Shown here piece by piece: positions 43,910 through 52,522 of a stretch of DNA of 64,000 nucleotides; position 1 is the first letter of the stretch; each line of letters begins with the position of its first letter. The notes beneath the pieces were generated by a model. The model saw only the letters and a program-made list of their open reading frames with translations, was not told the DNA's origin and ran no database searches. Origin of the DNA: Actinoplanes solisilvae (GTDB lineage Bacteria > Actinomycetota > Actinomycetes > Mycobacteriales > Micromonosporaceae). The translations under genes were made by a program, and so were the position numbers. Where the stretch lies: the NCBI RefSeq assembly GCF_003999975.1, contig NZ_RJAC01000018.1:140911-204910 (forward strand), read 5' to 3'.

Positions 43910-44934
43910 CCCAGTCCGTGATCACGCAGGCTCCGGCCGACGGGGCCGACGTTGCCGTGGCCGCGAGCAACCCGAGGCTGCGGTGGATCCTGCTCGCGGC
44001 CGGCCTGGTGGCGGCGCTGGCGCTGCCCTGGTTCGTGTATCCGCCGGTGGCGATGGACATCGTGGCGCTGGCGCTGTTCGCGATCGCTCTGGACATCCTG
44101 CTCGGCTACACCGGTCTGCTGTCCTTCGGACACGCGGCGTTCTGGGGCAGCTCGGCGTATGTGACCGGTCTGATCGCCACGCATTACGGCCTGCCGTTCC
44201 CGGTGGCCGTCATCGGTGGCGCGGTCTTCGCGATGATTCTCGCGCTTCCCATCGGGTACGTGTCGGTGCGCCGCTCCGGGATCTATTTCGCGATGGTCAC
44301 CCTCGCCTTCGCCCAGATGGTCTACTTCATCGGCTATCAGTGGAGCGACCTGACGGGCGGCGAGAACGGGCTGCAAGGCGTACCCCGGTCGTTCTTCGGC
44401 ATCGAAGCGGTCGAGACCGACTCGTTCTACTTCTATTACGCGGCCCTGCCGATCCTGCTGTTCGGCATGTGGGCGGCGTGGCGGATCGTGCACTCGCCGT
44501 TCGGGCGGGTGCTGGTGTCGATCCGCGACAACGCGCCGCGTGCCCGGGCGCTCGGCTACGAGGTCGACAAATACAAGGCCGTCGCCTTCGTGCTCTCCGC
44601 CGGCCTGACCGGCCTGGCCGGTGGTGTGTTCGCCATCAGCCACGGGTTCGTCGCACTGACCGAACTGCACTGGACCACCTCGGGCGACGTCGTGCTGATG
44701 ACGGTCCTCGGCGGCATCGGCACGTTGTGGGGCGGCATCGTGGGCGCGTTCCTGACCGTGATGCTCGCCGACTACCTCGCCTCCTCCGGCTTCCACGGCA
44801 TCGACCTGATCACCGGCTCGGTCTTCGTCCTCGTGGTGCTGCTGTTCCGCCGCGGAGTCTGGGGTACCGTCCGCCACCAGTGGAATTCCCGGCGGCGGCG
44901 CCGCACAACGTCAGGAGAGGGCACCGGTCGGTGA
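43906..44934 (+). CDS. ABC permease, LivM-like
   Basis: 342 residues, about ten membrane helices. LivM hallmarks LLGYTGLLSFGHAAFWGSSAY, YFAMVTLAFAQMV and the coupling loop SIRDNAPRARALGYEVDKYK. Basic C-terminal tail RRRRRTT. Overlaps the next gene's GTG by four bases, so the regulator that follows is part of the operon. Confidence 0.92.
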   Translation: MTQSVITQAPADGADVAVAASNPRLRWILLAAGLVAALALPWFVYPPVAMDIVALALFAIALDILLGYTGLLSFGHAAFWGSSAYVTGLIATHYGLPFPVAVIGGAVFAMILALPIGYVSVRRSGIYFAMVTLAFAQMVYFIGYQWSDLTGGENGLQGVPRSFFGIEAVETDSFYFYYAALPILLFGMWAAWRIVHSPFGRVLVSIRDNAPRARALGYEVDKYKAVAFVLSAGLTGLAGGVFAISHGFVALTELHWTTSGDVVLMTVLGGIGTLWGGIVGAFLTVMLADYLASSGFHGIDLITGSVFVLVVLLFRRGVWGTVRHQWNSRRRRRTTSGEGTGR

Positions 44935-45611
44935 CTTCGCGGAGAATACTCGACACCAAGTACCGGATCTCGGAAACGGCGATGGCCCTGTTCCTGAAGG
45001 AGGGCTACGCGAACGTCACGGTCGAGGCCGTCGCCGAGGCGTCCAGCGTGTCCCGCCGTACTGTTTTCCGGCATTTCGAAAGCAAAGACGAACTCGTCTT
45101 CCCGGACCACACCGAACGCCTCGGGCTGGTCGAGCGGTGTCTCGCGGCGGCTCCGGAAGGCTCCGATCCGGTGGATGCCGTCATCACGGCCACCGCGGAG
45201 TCGCTGCGTGAGTTCCTCAGCCGGCCCGAACTCGTCCTCCGGCGCTACAAACTGACGCGTATCGTGCCCGAGTTACGCAAGCGGGAGGTCGTCGAACACG
45301 AGCGGTACGTGGCACTGACCCGGTCGTACCTGCGCGATCATCTCCCGCCCGACGCACCCCCGTTCCAGCCGATGGCCCTCGCCGCCCTCATCGACGCGAT
45401 CCACCGATCGGCGCTCGGCAACTGGGTACGCGGCGGCGGCGCCACCGACCCCGAGGCCGAACTGATGGCGGGCATGGAATGGGTGCGCCGCATGGTGGAT
45501 CACCAGTCGGCGTTCTCGACCGCTCCTCTGCTTCTCGCGGTGCTCCCCGACACGCCGCAGACCCGCCGCATGCTGACCTCGTTGAAGGACGCCGCGGAGG
45601 AACTGCCCTGA
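44931..45611 (+). CDS. TetR-family regulator at the end of the transporter operon
   Basis: 226 residues. Helix-turn-helix VTVEAVAEASSVSRRTVFRHFESKDEL. The C-terminal part with LRRYKLTRIVPELRKREVVEHERY is of the TetR_C group found in many actinomycete regulators. As the last gene of the tannase-transporter operon it probably represses its own transcription unit in the absence of the imported acid. GTG start. Confidence 0.88.
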   Translation: MTSRRILDTKYRISETAMALFLKEGYANVTVEAVAEASSVSRRTVFRHFESKDELVFPDHTERLGLVERCLAAAPEGSDPVDAVITATAESLREFLSRPELVLRRYKLTRIVPELRKREVVEHERYVALTRSYLRDHLPPDAPPFQPMALAALIDAIHRSALGNWVRGGGATDPEAELMAGMEWVRRMVDHQSAFSTAPLLLAVLPDTPQTRRMLTSLKDAAEELP

Positions 45612-45620
45612 CCACGGCGA

Positions 45621-46430
45621 TCAGTGATCTCGGTCCTGGCGGAGGAAGCACGACAGGAGGTGCCGGAACTCGCGCGGGTGCTCGATCGCCGGCACGTGTC
45701 CGCATCGACCGAGCACGTGAAGGCGGACGTCGATCAGGTGGTCGAGCAGGGGCAGGGCGGCGGTCGCGAGCGGGGTGATCCGGTCCTGGGCGCCGTGTAC
45801 GAGCAGCACTGGCGCGCGGATCGCGGCCAGCGTCGGCGCCGTCAGGGTGAGGTCGGCGGCCCACCGTGCCCTGGGTGGAGGGAACAGCGACGCGAATGCG
45901 GCCGCCCCCGTTCGCATCGCGGCCGCACGCGCGTCGACTGCCGAATCGGTCACGAGCGCCTGGTCGAGGAAAAGGCGACTCAGCATGTCTCGTGCCCCGA
46001 GCGGGCCGGGAGGGGCGGCCCAGAGCGCGTCGAGGTCGGCTGAGAGCGGCGCTCCGGGTGCTCCCATCGTCGAGACCGCGACGACATGGGTGACCTGCTG
46101 GGGGCGCGCGGCCGCCAATGCCAGCGCCACGGCACCGCCCATCGAGTGACCCACCACGGCGTAGTGCTGGGCCCCGAGGGCATCCATCAGTCCGGCGGCC
46201 TGCTCCGTCCACAGTCGCAGCCCGCCCCGGGAGCCCGCCGGGACCGGCGTACGGCCGAAGCCCGCCTGGTCGGGGGCCACCACGTGCCAGGACGGGCCGA
46301 GCGCCTGCGCCGTCGCCGCCCAGGCTCCGGATCCGGTCGTACCGGGTCCGGAGCCGTGCAGCATCAGAACCACGGGCCCGGCGCCGCTCTGCAGGACGTG
46401 GACCGGGGAGCCGTCGACGGTGACCGTCAC
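45621..46430 (-). CDS. Meta-cleavage-product-hydrolase-like alpha/beta hydrolase
   Basis: 269 residues. LMLHGSGPGTTGSGAWAATA is the oxyanion strand typical of the HsaD/XylF group of C-C hydrolases; elbow VVGHSMGGAVAL (Ser), acid HGAQDRITP, histidine GRCGHVPAIEH. Could cleave an aromatic ring-fission product or simply an ester. GTG start inside the stop of the PfpI-type gene; convergent with the TetR gene nine bases away. Confidence 0.85.
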   Translation of the reverse strand: MTVTVDGSPVHVLQSGAGPVVLMLHGSGPGTTGSGAWAATAQALGPSWHVVAPDQAGFGRTPVPAGSRGGLRLWTEQAAGLMDALGAQHYAVVGHSMGGAVALALAAARPQQVTHVVAVSTMGAPGAPLSADLDALWAAPPGPLGARDMLSRLFLDQALVTDSAVDARAAAMRTGAAAFASLFPPPRARWAADLTLTAPTLAAIRAPVLLVHGAQDRITPLATAALPLLDHLIDVRLHVLGRCGHVPAIEHPREFRHLLSCFLRQDRDH

Positions 46431-46990
46431 GCGGAGTTGACGGACTTCGAGAAGACCTCCATCATCGCCCGGCCGAACTGCGGCATGTCGGGCCAGCCCC
46501 GGCAGGAGACGAGGTTGCCGTCCACGACGTCGGGAGCGTCGATGACCGTCGCGCCCGCGTTCTCCATGTCACCGGTGATCGGCGGGAAGCACGCCGTCTT
46601 GCGACCTTTCAGCAGCCCGTAGACCGCCGGCACCTGCGCGCCGTGGCACACCAGCGCGATGGGGAGGTTGCGCGCGAAGAAGTGCTCGGTGATGCGCCGG
46701 ACGTCGGCGTCGACCCGGATCCACTCGGGGGCCCGTCCGCCGGGGATGATGAGGGCGTCGTAGCGCTCGACGTCGACCTCGGCCCAGGGCACGTCGACCG
46801 GCAGCTTCCGGCCGTTCTTCTCCACGTAGGCGTCGGAGTTGGGGTCGAACTCGTGGATGACCAGTTGCACGTCACGCAGCGTCCGTGACGAGACGTCCAC
46901 GTCCCAGCCGCCCTCCTGCACGCGGTAGTAGGGATACATGGTGTCGAGCTCCTCGGCGGCGTCGCCGGTCAGGAGCAGCGCTCTGGGCAC
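46427..46990 (-). CDS. DJ-1/PfpI-family protein
   Basis: 187 residues. DJ-1/PfpI fold with the glutamine-amidotransferase-like elbow ALVCHGAQVPAVYG (Cys, then His) and ALIIPGGRAPEWIR. Members are proteases, deglycases or hydratases; the nearest form by length and PYYRVQE...DV beginning is the PfpI type I. First gene of a two-gene minus-strand operon with the hydrolase. Promoter region contains a pentamer repeat. Confidence 0.88.
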   Translation of the reverse strand: MPRALLLTGDAAEELDTMYPYYRVQEGGWDVDVSSRTLRDVQLVIHEFDPNSDAYVEKNGRKLPVDVPWAEVDVERYDALIIPGGRAPEWIRVDADVRRITEHFFARNLPIALVCHGAQVPAVYGLLKGRKTACFPPITGDMENAGATVIDAPDVVDGNLVSCRGWPDMPQFGRAMMEVFSKSVNSA

Positions 46991-47025
46991 CTGCTTCTCC
47001 TCGCATCTGGGGGCGGTTTAGGCAA

Positions 47026-47045
47026 ATCCAATCCGATCCGATCCG
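47026..47045. repeat. Four-unit pentamer repeat before the PfpI gene
   Basis: ATCCA followed by three ATCCG units in tandem, 36-55 bases upstream of the PfpI start at 46990. Placed where a regulator or the -35 region would be. Could be a binding site array or a chance microsatellite. Confidence 0.6.
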
Positions 47046-47078
47046 GTCGAACCAGCATTCCCCGGCCCGGCCCGCCCG

Positions 47079-47822
47079 TCAAGCCTCCACCTCCGTACAG
47101 TCCTCGTCCTTGACCTCGTCGAACAACCGCCGGAAACGCTCGCCGGACCGCAGGATGTGCCGGCGCATCGCGTACGCGGCGGCGTCGGGATCACGCGCTG
47201 CGATCGCGGCCACCACCTGGTCGTGCTCGTCCATGGCCAGGTGGGTGACCTGGGTGTCGTGGTGCAGGCGGAAAAGGTGCACGTGGCTGTGCAGGCGAGC
47301 GAGCGCTTCACGGATGACCTGGTTCTCCGCGCTCAGGGCGATGAGATTGTGCAGAGCGGCGTCGCGCAGTCCGAAGGCGCCGTACGCCGTGAGCCCGCTG
47401 CCGCCCTCCAGCTCGGCCATCTCATCCAGCATTCGTCGCAGGCCCGCCACCTGCTCCAACGACGCGCGTTCGGCGGATCGGCGCGCCGCCGCGGGCTCGA
47501 GGAGCAGGCGGACCTCGAGCATGTCCTCGAATCGCTGACGGGTGATTTGAGGGGGAATGCGGTAGCCGGCGTGGGGCACCCGCACGACCAGGCCCTCCGC
47601 CTCCATGCGATTCAGAGCGTCTCGGATCGGCGTCTGCGAGACCCCCAACTCTCGCGCCAGGACGTCGATCGTGACGCGGGAGCCGGGTTCGATCCGGAGC
47701 GACATCAGCTGTCCGAGCAGGGTTTCGTACACGTCGTCGGCCAGCCTGCCACCGGCTCGGCCAGCCGTTGTCTCGCCCGTCATGGCCCGGCTGACCCGCG
47801 CGATCGTCGCTTCGTCGTCCAT
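47079..47822 (-). CDS. GntR-family regulator, FCD type
   Basis: 247 residues. Winged helix at about 30-95 (EPGSRVTIDVLARELGVSQTPIRDALNRMEAEG), then the FCD all-helical domain with the metal-site histidines FGLRDAALHNLIALS (Asp, His), LHSHVHLFRLHH and MDEHDQVVAAI. FCD regulators bind carboxylic acids such as glycolate, gluconate or lactate. Divergent from the seven-gene transporter-dehydrogenase operon, which it probably controls; it might instead serve the PfpI operon downstream. Confidence 0.9.
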   Translation of the reverse strand: MDDEATIARVSRAMTGETTAGRAGGRLADDVYETLLGQLMSLRIEPGSRVTIDVLARELGVSQTPIRDALNRMEAEGLVVRVPHAGYRIPPQITRQRFEDMLEVRLLLEPAAARRSAERASLEQVAGLRRMLDEMAELEGGSGLTAYGAFGLRDAALHNLIALSAENQVIREALARLHSHVHLFRLHHDTQVTHLAMDEHDQVVAAIAARDPDAAAYAMRRHILRSGERFRRLFDEVKDEDCTEVEA

Positions 47823-48160
47823 CGTGACGTGAGGTCCTCTCTTGCGCCTTCACGGACTGTTGACATCACTCGCAACGCTGCGTCATGCTGACGCCCTCAC
47901 CAGATCGTATAGGAAATGCGCGGGATGCTCGCCATCCCGCACCGGCGCGGAACCGCCCGCATCGCTCCACTTCGATCACCTGAACCTCTCAGAAGCTTGC
48001 TCGACGTCCTGTCCGGTCCGCCACCGCACCGCAATGGACGAGGACTCGTGACGCCGGCTCTCCGCAACAACCCGGCAACACCTCCGCAACACCTCAGAAA
48101 TTGAACGGCGAAGCACATAGCGAGGCTCCAGAAGTCCCTTCCCAGAAAGCAGGCAAGAAC
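47823..48160. other. 338-base divergent regulatory region
   Basis: No gene seen. Serves both the GntR gene (minus) and the transporter operon (plus). It has a TTGACA at 47860-47865 on the plus strand without a good -10, an inverted repeat at 47920-47940, and two CCGCAACA-type direct repeats (TCCGCAACA near 48061 and 48083). Confidence 0.5.
47920..47940. promoter_or_regulatory. Inverted repeat, GntR operator candidate
   Basis: GCGGGATG-CTCGC-CATCCCGC: perfect 8-bp arms, 5-base spacer, in the divergent region 98 bases from the GntR start and 220 from the lipoprotein start. Could be an operator or an mRNA hairpin in the operon leader. Confidence 0.5.
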
Positions 48161-49594
48161 ATGCGGTATCCCAGGCGAATAGGGCGAGGCTCCAGTCCCG
48201 GTCGAAGGGTCCAGCTGGCCGCGGCGGCCATAGTTCTCGTGGCCACGACCATGGCGGCCTGCAGCGACGGCGAGGACGGCGCCGCCCAGGTGAGCGCGCC
48301 CAAGGCGCCGGCGGCCATCCCGGAGCTCACCAAGGACCCGCTGACCCTCAGCTTCATCTGGTTCGAGTGGCCCCCCGCCCAGGCACTCGAGAAGTTCGCG
48401 AACGAGGAGTACAAGAAGATTCGGCCGAACGCGACCATCAAGGTCAACACCGTGCCGAACGCGAACTGGCACGACGCGATGTTCACCCAGTTCGCCGCGC
48501 GCAAGACCGACTTCGACATCGCGATCCTGGACTCGCAACACATCGGCGAGGCCGTGACGAACGGCAACATCCTCGACCTCACCGATTTCGTCAAGAACAA
48601 CATCGACACCAGTGCCTACAGCCCGTACCTCCTGGCCGCCTACGGCCAGTACCCCCAGGCCGAGACCGGCAAGCGCGACGAAAGCGCCAGCCTGTACGGA
48701 CTGCCGCTGCTCGGCGACACCTGGACGATGATCTACCGCAAGGACCTGATCGGCGACAAGGCACCGCAGACCTGGGACGAGATGATCGCGGCCGCCACGA
48801 AGTGCCAGGCGGACAATCCCGGCGTCAGCGGACTCGCGTTCCACCAGGCCAACGGCTCCGACGCCGCGGCCGTCACCTACAACACGGTCAACGGCGTCTA
48901 CGGCGGCAACCTCTGGGACGCCAAGACCCGCAAGATCGACGGCGTCCTCAACGACCCGGCCGGCCAGGAGGCGATGGACGTCCTGGTCAACAAGATGAAG
49001 CCGTTGACCGCCAAGGGCTCCGGCAACTGGTTCATCGACGAGGTGAACGCGGCGGTCGCCCAGGGCAAGGCCTGCATCGCGTTCAACTGGATCGCCGCGA
49101 GCGGCGGCCTGCTCGACCCGAAGCAGTCGACGCTCGGCAAGTCGCGGGAGCAGATTCTCGGCAAGCTGGGGTTCGCCACCCTGCCGAAGCAGAAGACCGA
49201 CCTGGTGCCTCTCGGCGGCATGGGGATGCACGTGTCGGCCTACTCCTCCGCGGCGAACCAGGCCGAGGCGTTGAACTTCATGAAGTGGTTCGAGCAGGCT
49301 GACATCCAGAAGAAGTGGGCCGCGGCCGGCGGCGTGCCGTCGCGGACGGACGCCATTCAGTCGCCCGAGTTCCTCAACGCCGGGCCGTTCAACAAGGTGT
49401 ACGCCGACTCGGTGCCGCGGATGCGGGACATGTGGAACGTGCCCGAGTACGCACGTCTGGTCGACATCGAGAACACCAACGTGAACGCGGCCCTCAACGG
49501 CGCGAAGAGCCCGACCGACGCGCTCAACGACATCGCCAAGGAGCAGCAGAGCGTGCTCGACTCCAGCGGTAAAAAGGGCGGCGGCGGACTGTGA
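48161..49594 (+). CDS. Sugar/polyol-type extracellular binding lipoprotein
   Basis: 477 residues. Lipobox TTMAACSDG (Cys34). Type I extracellular solute-binding protein of the CUT1 family: LTLSFIWFEWPPAQALEKFA, TDFDIAILDSQHIGEA, YGLPLLGDTWTMIYRKDLI, KACIAFNWIAASGG, LNFMKWFEQADIQKKW. The C-terminus is Gly/Lys-rich (KKGGGGL). First gene of the seven-gene operon; stop overlaps the permease start (GTGA). Confidence 0.9.
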   Translation: MRYPRRIGRGSSPGRRVQLAAAAIVLVATTMAACSDGEDGAAQVSAPKAPAAIPELTKDPLTLSFIWFEWPPAQALEKFANEEYKKIRPNATIKVNTVPNANWHDAMFTQFAARKTDFDIAILDSQHIGEAVTNGNILDLTDFVKNNIDTSAYSPYLLAAYGQYPQAETGKRDESASLYGLPLLGDTWTMIYRKDLIGDKAPQTWDEMIAAATKCQADNPGVSGLAFHQANGSDAAAVTYNTVNGVYGGNLWDAKTRKIDGVLNDPAGQEAMDVLVNKMKPLTAKGSGNWFIDEVNAAVAQGKACIAFNWIAASGGLLDPKQSTLGKSREQILGKLGFATLPKQKTDLVPLGGMGMHVSAYSSAANQAEALNFMKWFEQADIQKKWAAAGGVPSRTDAIQSPEFLNAGPFNKVYADSVPRMRDMWNVPEYARLVDIENTNVNAALNGAKSPTDALNDIAKEQQSVLDSSGKKGGGGL

Positions 49595-50541
49595 GTGCCC
49601 CCGTCCCTCTGACGACCGATCGTCCCGGGCAGGTGGCGTCGACGACGCCGCCGGCCCGGGGCCGGTCCCGCTGGTTGAGCGACCGCCGGCTCGCCGTGGC
49701 CTTCATCGCGCCGGCGCTGCTGCTGTTGCTCGCCATGTCGGTGTTCCCGTTGCTGTGGGCGTTGTACCTGTCCTTCACCGACTACTCGGCCACTCGCGGC
49801 GGGGCGGCCAACTGGGTCTGGTTCGGAAACTACACCGCGATCTTGACCTCGGCGCAGGTGCACCTGCGGGCCTTGACGACTTTGATCTACGTGGTCGGCG
49901 CGGTCGGTCTGCAGACCGTTCTCGGCTTCACCATCGCCTACCTGATCTCGCGGCGCACGCACGGGCGAGGACTGCTGACCACCCTGTTCCTGGTTCCGAT
50001 GATGTTGTCGCCGGTCGTAGTCGGGCTGTTCTGGCGGTTCATGCTCGACGCGCAGTTCGGCGTGGTCAACAGCATGCTCGGCTCGCTCGGCCTGGGGCAG
50101 GTGGAGTGGCTCACCAAGCAGCGGACGGCGTTGCTCTCCCTGATCGTGGTCGACACCTGGCAATGGACCCCGTTCATCATGCTCATCGCCCTGGCCGGCC
50201 TCACCGCGGTGCCCAAGTATCTGTACGAGGCCGCCTCGATCGACCGGGCATCCGAGTGGTTCCGGTTCCGCACCATCACTCTCCCGCTGGTGTGGCCGCT
50301 GCTGCTCATCGCCGTGTTGTTCCGGGCCATCGAGGCCTTCCGGCTGTTCGACCTCGTCTACATCCTGACCAGCGGAGGCCCGGGGGTCTCGACCGAGACG
50401 TTGTCGTTCCACGTCTACAAGGTCGCGTTCCTGGGCTTCAACACCGGGACCGCCTCGGCGTACGGGATTCTCATGGTCCTCATCGTGATCGTTCTGACGC
50501 AGCTCTACCTGCGTTACCTGAACAAGCTCAAGGAGGACTGA
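49591..50541 (+). CDS. ABC sugar-type permease (MalF-like)
   Basis: 316 residues, six core membrane helices, EAA coupling loop YEAASIDRASEWFRFRTITLP. N-terminal 30 residues are Pro/Arg-rich and cytoplasmic. GTG start. Partner of the next permease. Confidence 0.92.
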   Translation: MSAPVPLTTDRPGQVASTTPPARGRSRWLSDRRLAVAFIAPALLLLLAMSVFPLLWALYLSFTDYSATRGGAANWVWFGNYTAILTSAQVHLRALTTLIYVVGAVGLQTVLGFTIAYLISRRTHGRGLLTTLFLVPMMLSPVVVGLFWRFMLDAQFGVVNSMLGSLGLGQVEWLTKQRTALLSLIVVDTWQWTPFIMLIALAGLTAVPKYLYEAASIDRASEWFRFRTITLPLVWPLLLIAVLFRAIEAFRLFDLVYILTSGGPGVSTETLSFHVYKVAFLGFNTGTASAYGILMVLIVIVLTQLYLRYLNKLKED

Positions 50542-51455
50542 TGGCCGTCTCCGTCAACGAGGCTGTGTCCGCCGGTCCTGTCCCCGATCACGCGCCCCCC
50601 GCGCGCCGCCGTGGCTTCCGGGGCCGCTCGGTGCTGGAGGTCGCGCTGCTGACCGCGCTGGCCGTCGTGATGCTGTTCCCGGTGCTGTGGATGATCGAGA
50701 CGTCCATCAAGGAGAACCGCGACGTCTACGCCGTACCGGCGAAGTTCTTCGATTTCAAGGTCACGCTTGACCATTACCGGGACGTGTTCGTCTCCTCCGG
50801 CGGCGGCGGTCGCTCGACCCTGTCCGTCGCGTTCCTCAACTCCGTCCTCGTCGCCGGCGTCTCCACGGTGCTGGCCACCTTGCTGGGGGTCCCGGCCGCC
50901 TGGGCCTACTCACGCTTCTCCGTGAAGGCCAAGAAGGATCAACTGTTCTTCATCCTGTCCACGCGCTTCATGCCGCCCGTGGTGGTCGTGATCCCGATCT
51001 TCCTCATGTACCGCCAGGTCGGGCTCATCGACCACCCGCTCGGCCTGATCCTCATCTACACCGCGTTCAACGTCCCGTTCACGATCTGGATGATGAAGGG
51101 GTTCGTCGACGAGGTGCCCGCGGAGTACGAGGACGCCGCCATGCTCGATGGCTACACCCGTTTGCAAGCGTTTCGGAAATTCACCCTCCCCCTGCTTGTG
51201 CCCGGCATCGCCGCGACGGCGGTCTTCGCACTCATCTTCTCGTGGAACGAGTTCGTGTTCGCCATCTTCCTCACCTCCAGCGACAACGTGCGGACGGCCC
51301 CACCGGCCATCGCCGGCCTCATCGGCGGCACCACTGTGGACTGGGGGCTCGTGGCCGCTTCCTCCGTGGTGTTCGCCCTACCGGTGCTCATCTTCGCCTA
51401 CCTGGTGCGCAAGCACCTCGTCGCCGGTGTGACGCTCGGGGCGGTGCGACGCTGA
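50541..51455 (+). CDS. ABC sugar-type permease (MalG-like)
   Basis: 304 residues, six membrane helices; coupling loop YEDAAMLDGYTRLQAFRKFTLP with FSWNEFVFAIFL following, as in MalG. Shares one base with the genes on both sides (TGATG). Confidence 0.92.
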   Translation: MAVSVNEAVSAGPVPDHAPPARRRGFRGRSVLEVALLTALAVVMLFPVLWMIETSIKENRDVYAVPAKFFDFKVTLDHYRDVFVSSGGGGRSTLSVAFLNSVLVAGVSTVLATLLGVPAAWAYSRFSVKAKKDQLFFILSTRFMPPVVVVIPIFLMYRQVGLIDHPLGLILIYTAFNVPFTIWMMKGFVDEVPAEYEDAAMLDGYTRLQAFRKFTLPLLVPGIAATAVFALIFSWNEFVFAIFLTSSDNVRTAPPAIAGLIGGTTVDWGLVAASSVVFALPVLIFAYLVRKHLVAGVTLGAVRR

Positions 51456-52522
51456 TGGCCGGCATCGAGGTGACCGCCCTGCACAAGCGCTACCCGGACG
51501 GGACCGTCGCGGTTGAGCACGTGGACCTGTCCATCGCCGACGGCGAGCTGTTCGTGATGCTCGGCCCTTCGGGGTGCGGCAAGACGACCACGCTGCGGGC
51601 CATAGCCGGCCTGGAGAGGCAGACGACGGGCGACATCCGCATCGGGCCCACGCTGGTCAACGACCTGCCGCCGGCCGAGCGCGACATCGCCATGGTGTTC
51701 CAGTTCTACGCCCTCTACCCGCATCTGAGGACCCGCGACAATCTGGCGTTCCCCCTGCGGGCCGAGGGACTGCCCAAGGCCGAGGTGCGTGATCGGGTCG
51801 AGGAGGCCGCCCGGCTGATGCGGCTCGAACCGCTCCTGAACCGGCGACCGCGCCAGCTGTCCGGCGGAGAGCAGCAGCGCGTCGCGCTCGCCCGCGCCCT
51901 GGTGCGACGACCGCGCGCCTTCCTCATGGATGAACCCCTCACCAATCTGGACGCCGAGCTGAGGGCGGACATGCGTACGGAGATCAAACACCTGCAGGGA
52001 CAGCTGGGGACCACGATGGTCTACGTCACCCACGACCAGGTCGAGGCGATGTCCCTCGGTCACCGGATCGCCATCCTCAACAAGGGCCGCGTCGAGCAGA
52101 TCGGTACGCCGCTGGAGGTCTACAACCGTCCGGCGAGCCTTTTCTGCGCCGCGTTCATCGGCTCCCCGCCGATGAACCTGATCGAGGTGGAGGTAGCCGA
52201 CGGGGAGCTGCGCGGTCAGGGTGGACTGGCCCTCACGCCACCGCCGGGCCTGCCGCGCGACCGTCGCCTGGTCGCCGGCGTCCGGCCGGAGGCGCTGGAG
52301 GTCGCCGAACCGGGGGCGGAACGGTCGGTGCCGGCCCGCGTGGTCTCGGCGGAATGGCTGGGCGACGAAGTCATCTACGTGGTCGACCACGGCGGCCAGC
52401 GCGACGTACGGGTTCGGATGCCGTCGACCGTCCGTTTCGACGCTGACGCGAAGGTCGGGCTGCGGCACACGGGCGTCGCCCCCGCGGTCTACGACGTGAG
52501 CACGGAAGAGCTGGTGGCCTGA
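51455..52522 (+). CDS. ABC ATPase, UgpC/MsmX-like, canonical
   Basis: 355 residues. Walker A LGPSGCGKTTTLRAI, Q-loop VFQFYALYPHL, signature LSGGEQQRVALARALV, Walker B AFLMDEPLTNLD, H-loop YVTHDQVEAM, plus a C-terminal TOBE/MOP regulatory domain (about 235-355). All catalytic elements are present. Followed at once by a second, non-identical ATPase. Confidence 0.92.
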   Translation: MAGIEVTALHKRYPDGTVAVEHVDLSIADGELFVMLGPSGCGKTTTLRAIAGLERQTTGDIRIGPTLVNDLPPAERDIAMVFQFYALYPHLRTRDNLAFPLRAEGLPKAEVRDRVEEAARLMRLEPLLNRRPRQLSGGEQQRVALARALVRRPRAFLMDEPLTNLDAELRADMRTEIKHLQGQLGTTMVYVTHDQVEAMSLGHRIAILNKGRVEQIGTPLEVYNRPASLFCAAFIGSPPMNLIEVEVADGELRGQGGLALTPPPGLPRDRRLVAGVRPEALEVAEPGAERSVPARVVSAEWLGDEVIYVVDHGGQRDVRVRMPSTVRFDADAKVGLRHTGVAPAVYDVSTEELVA

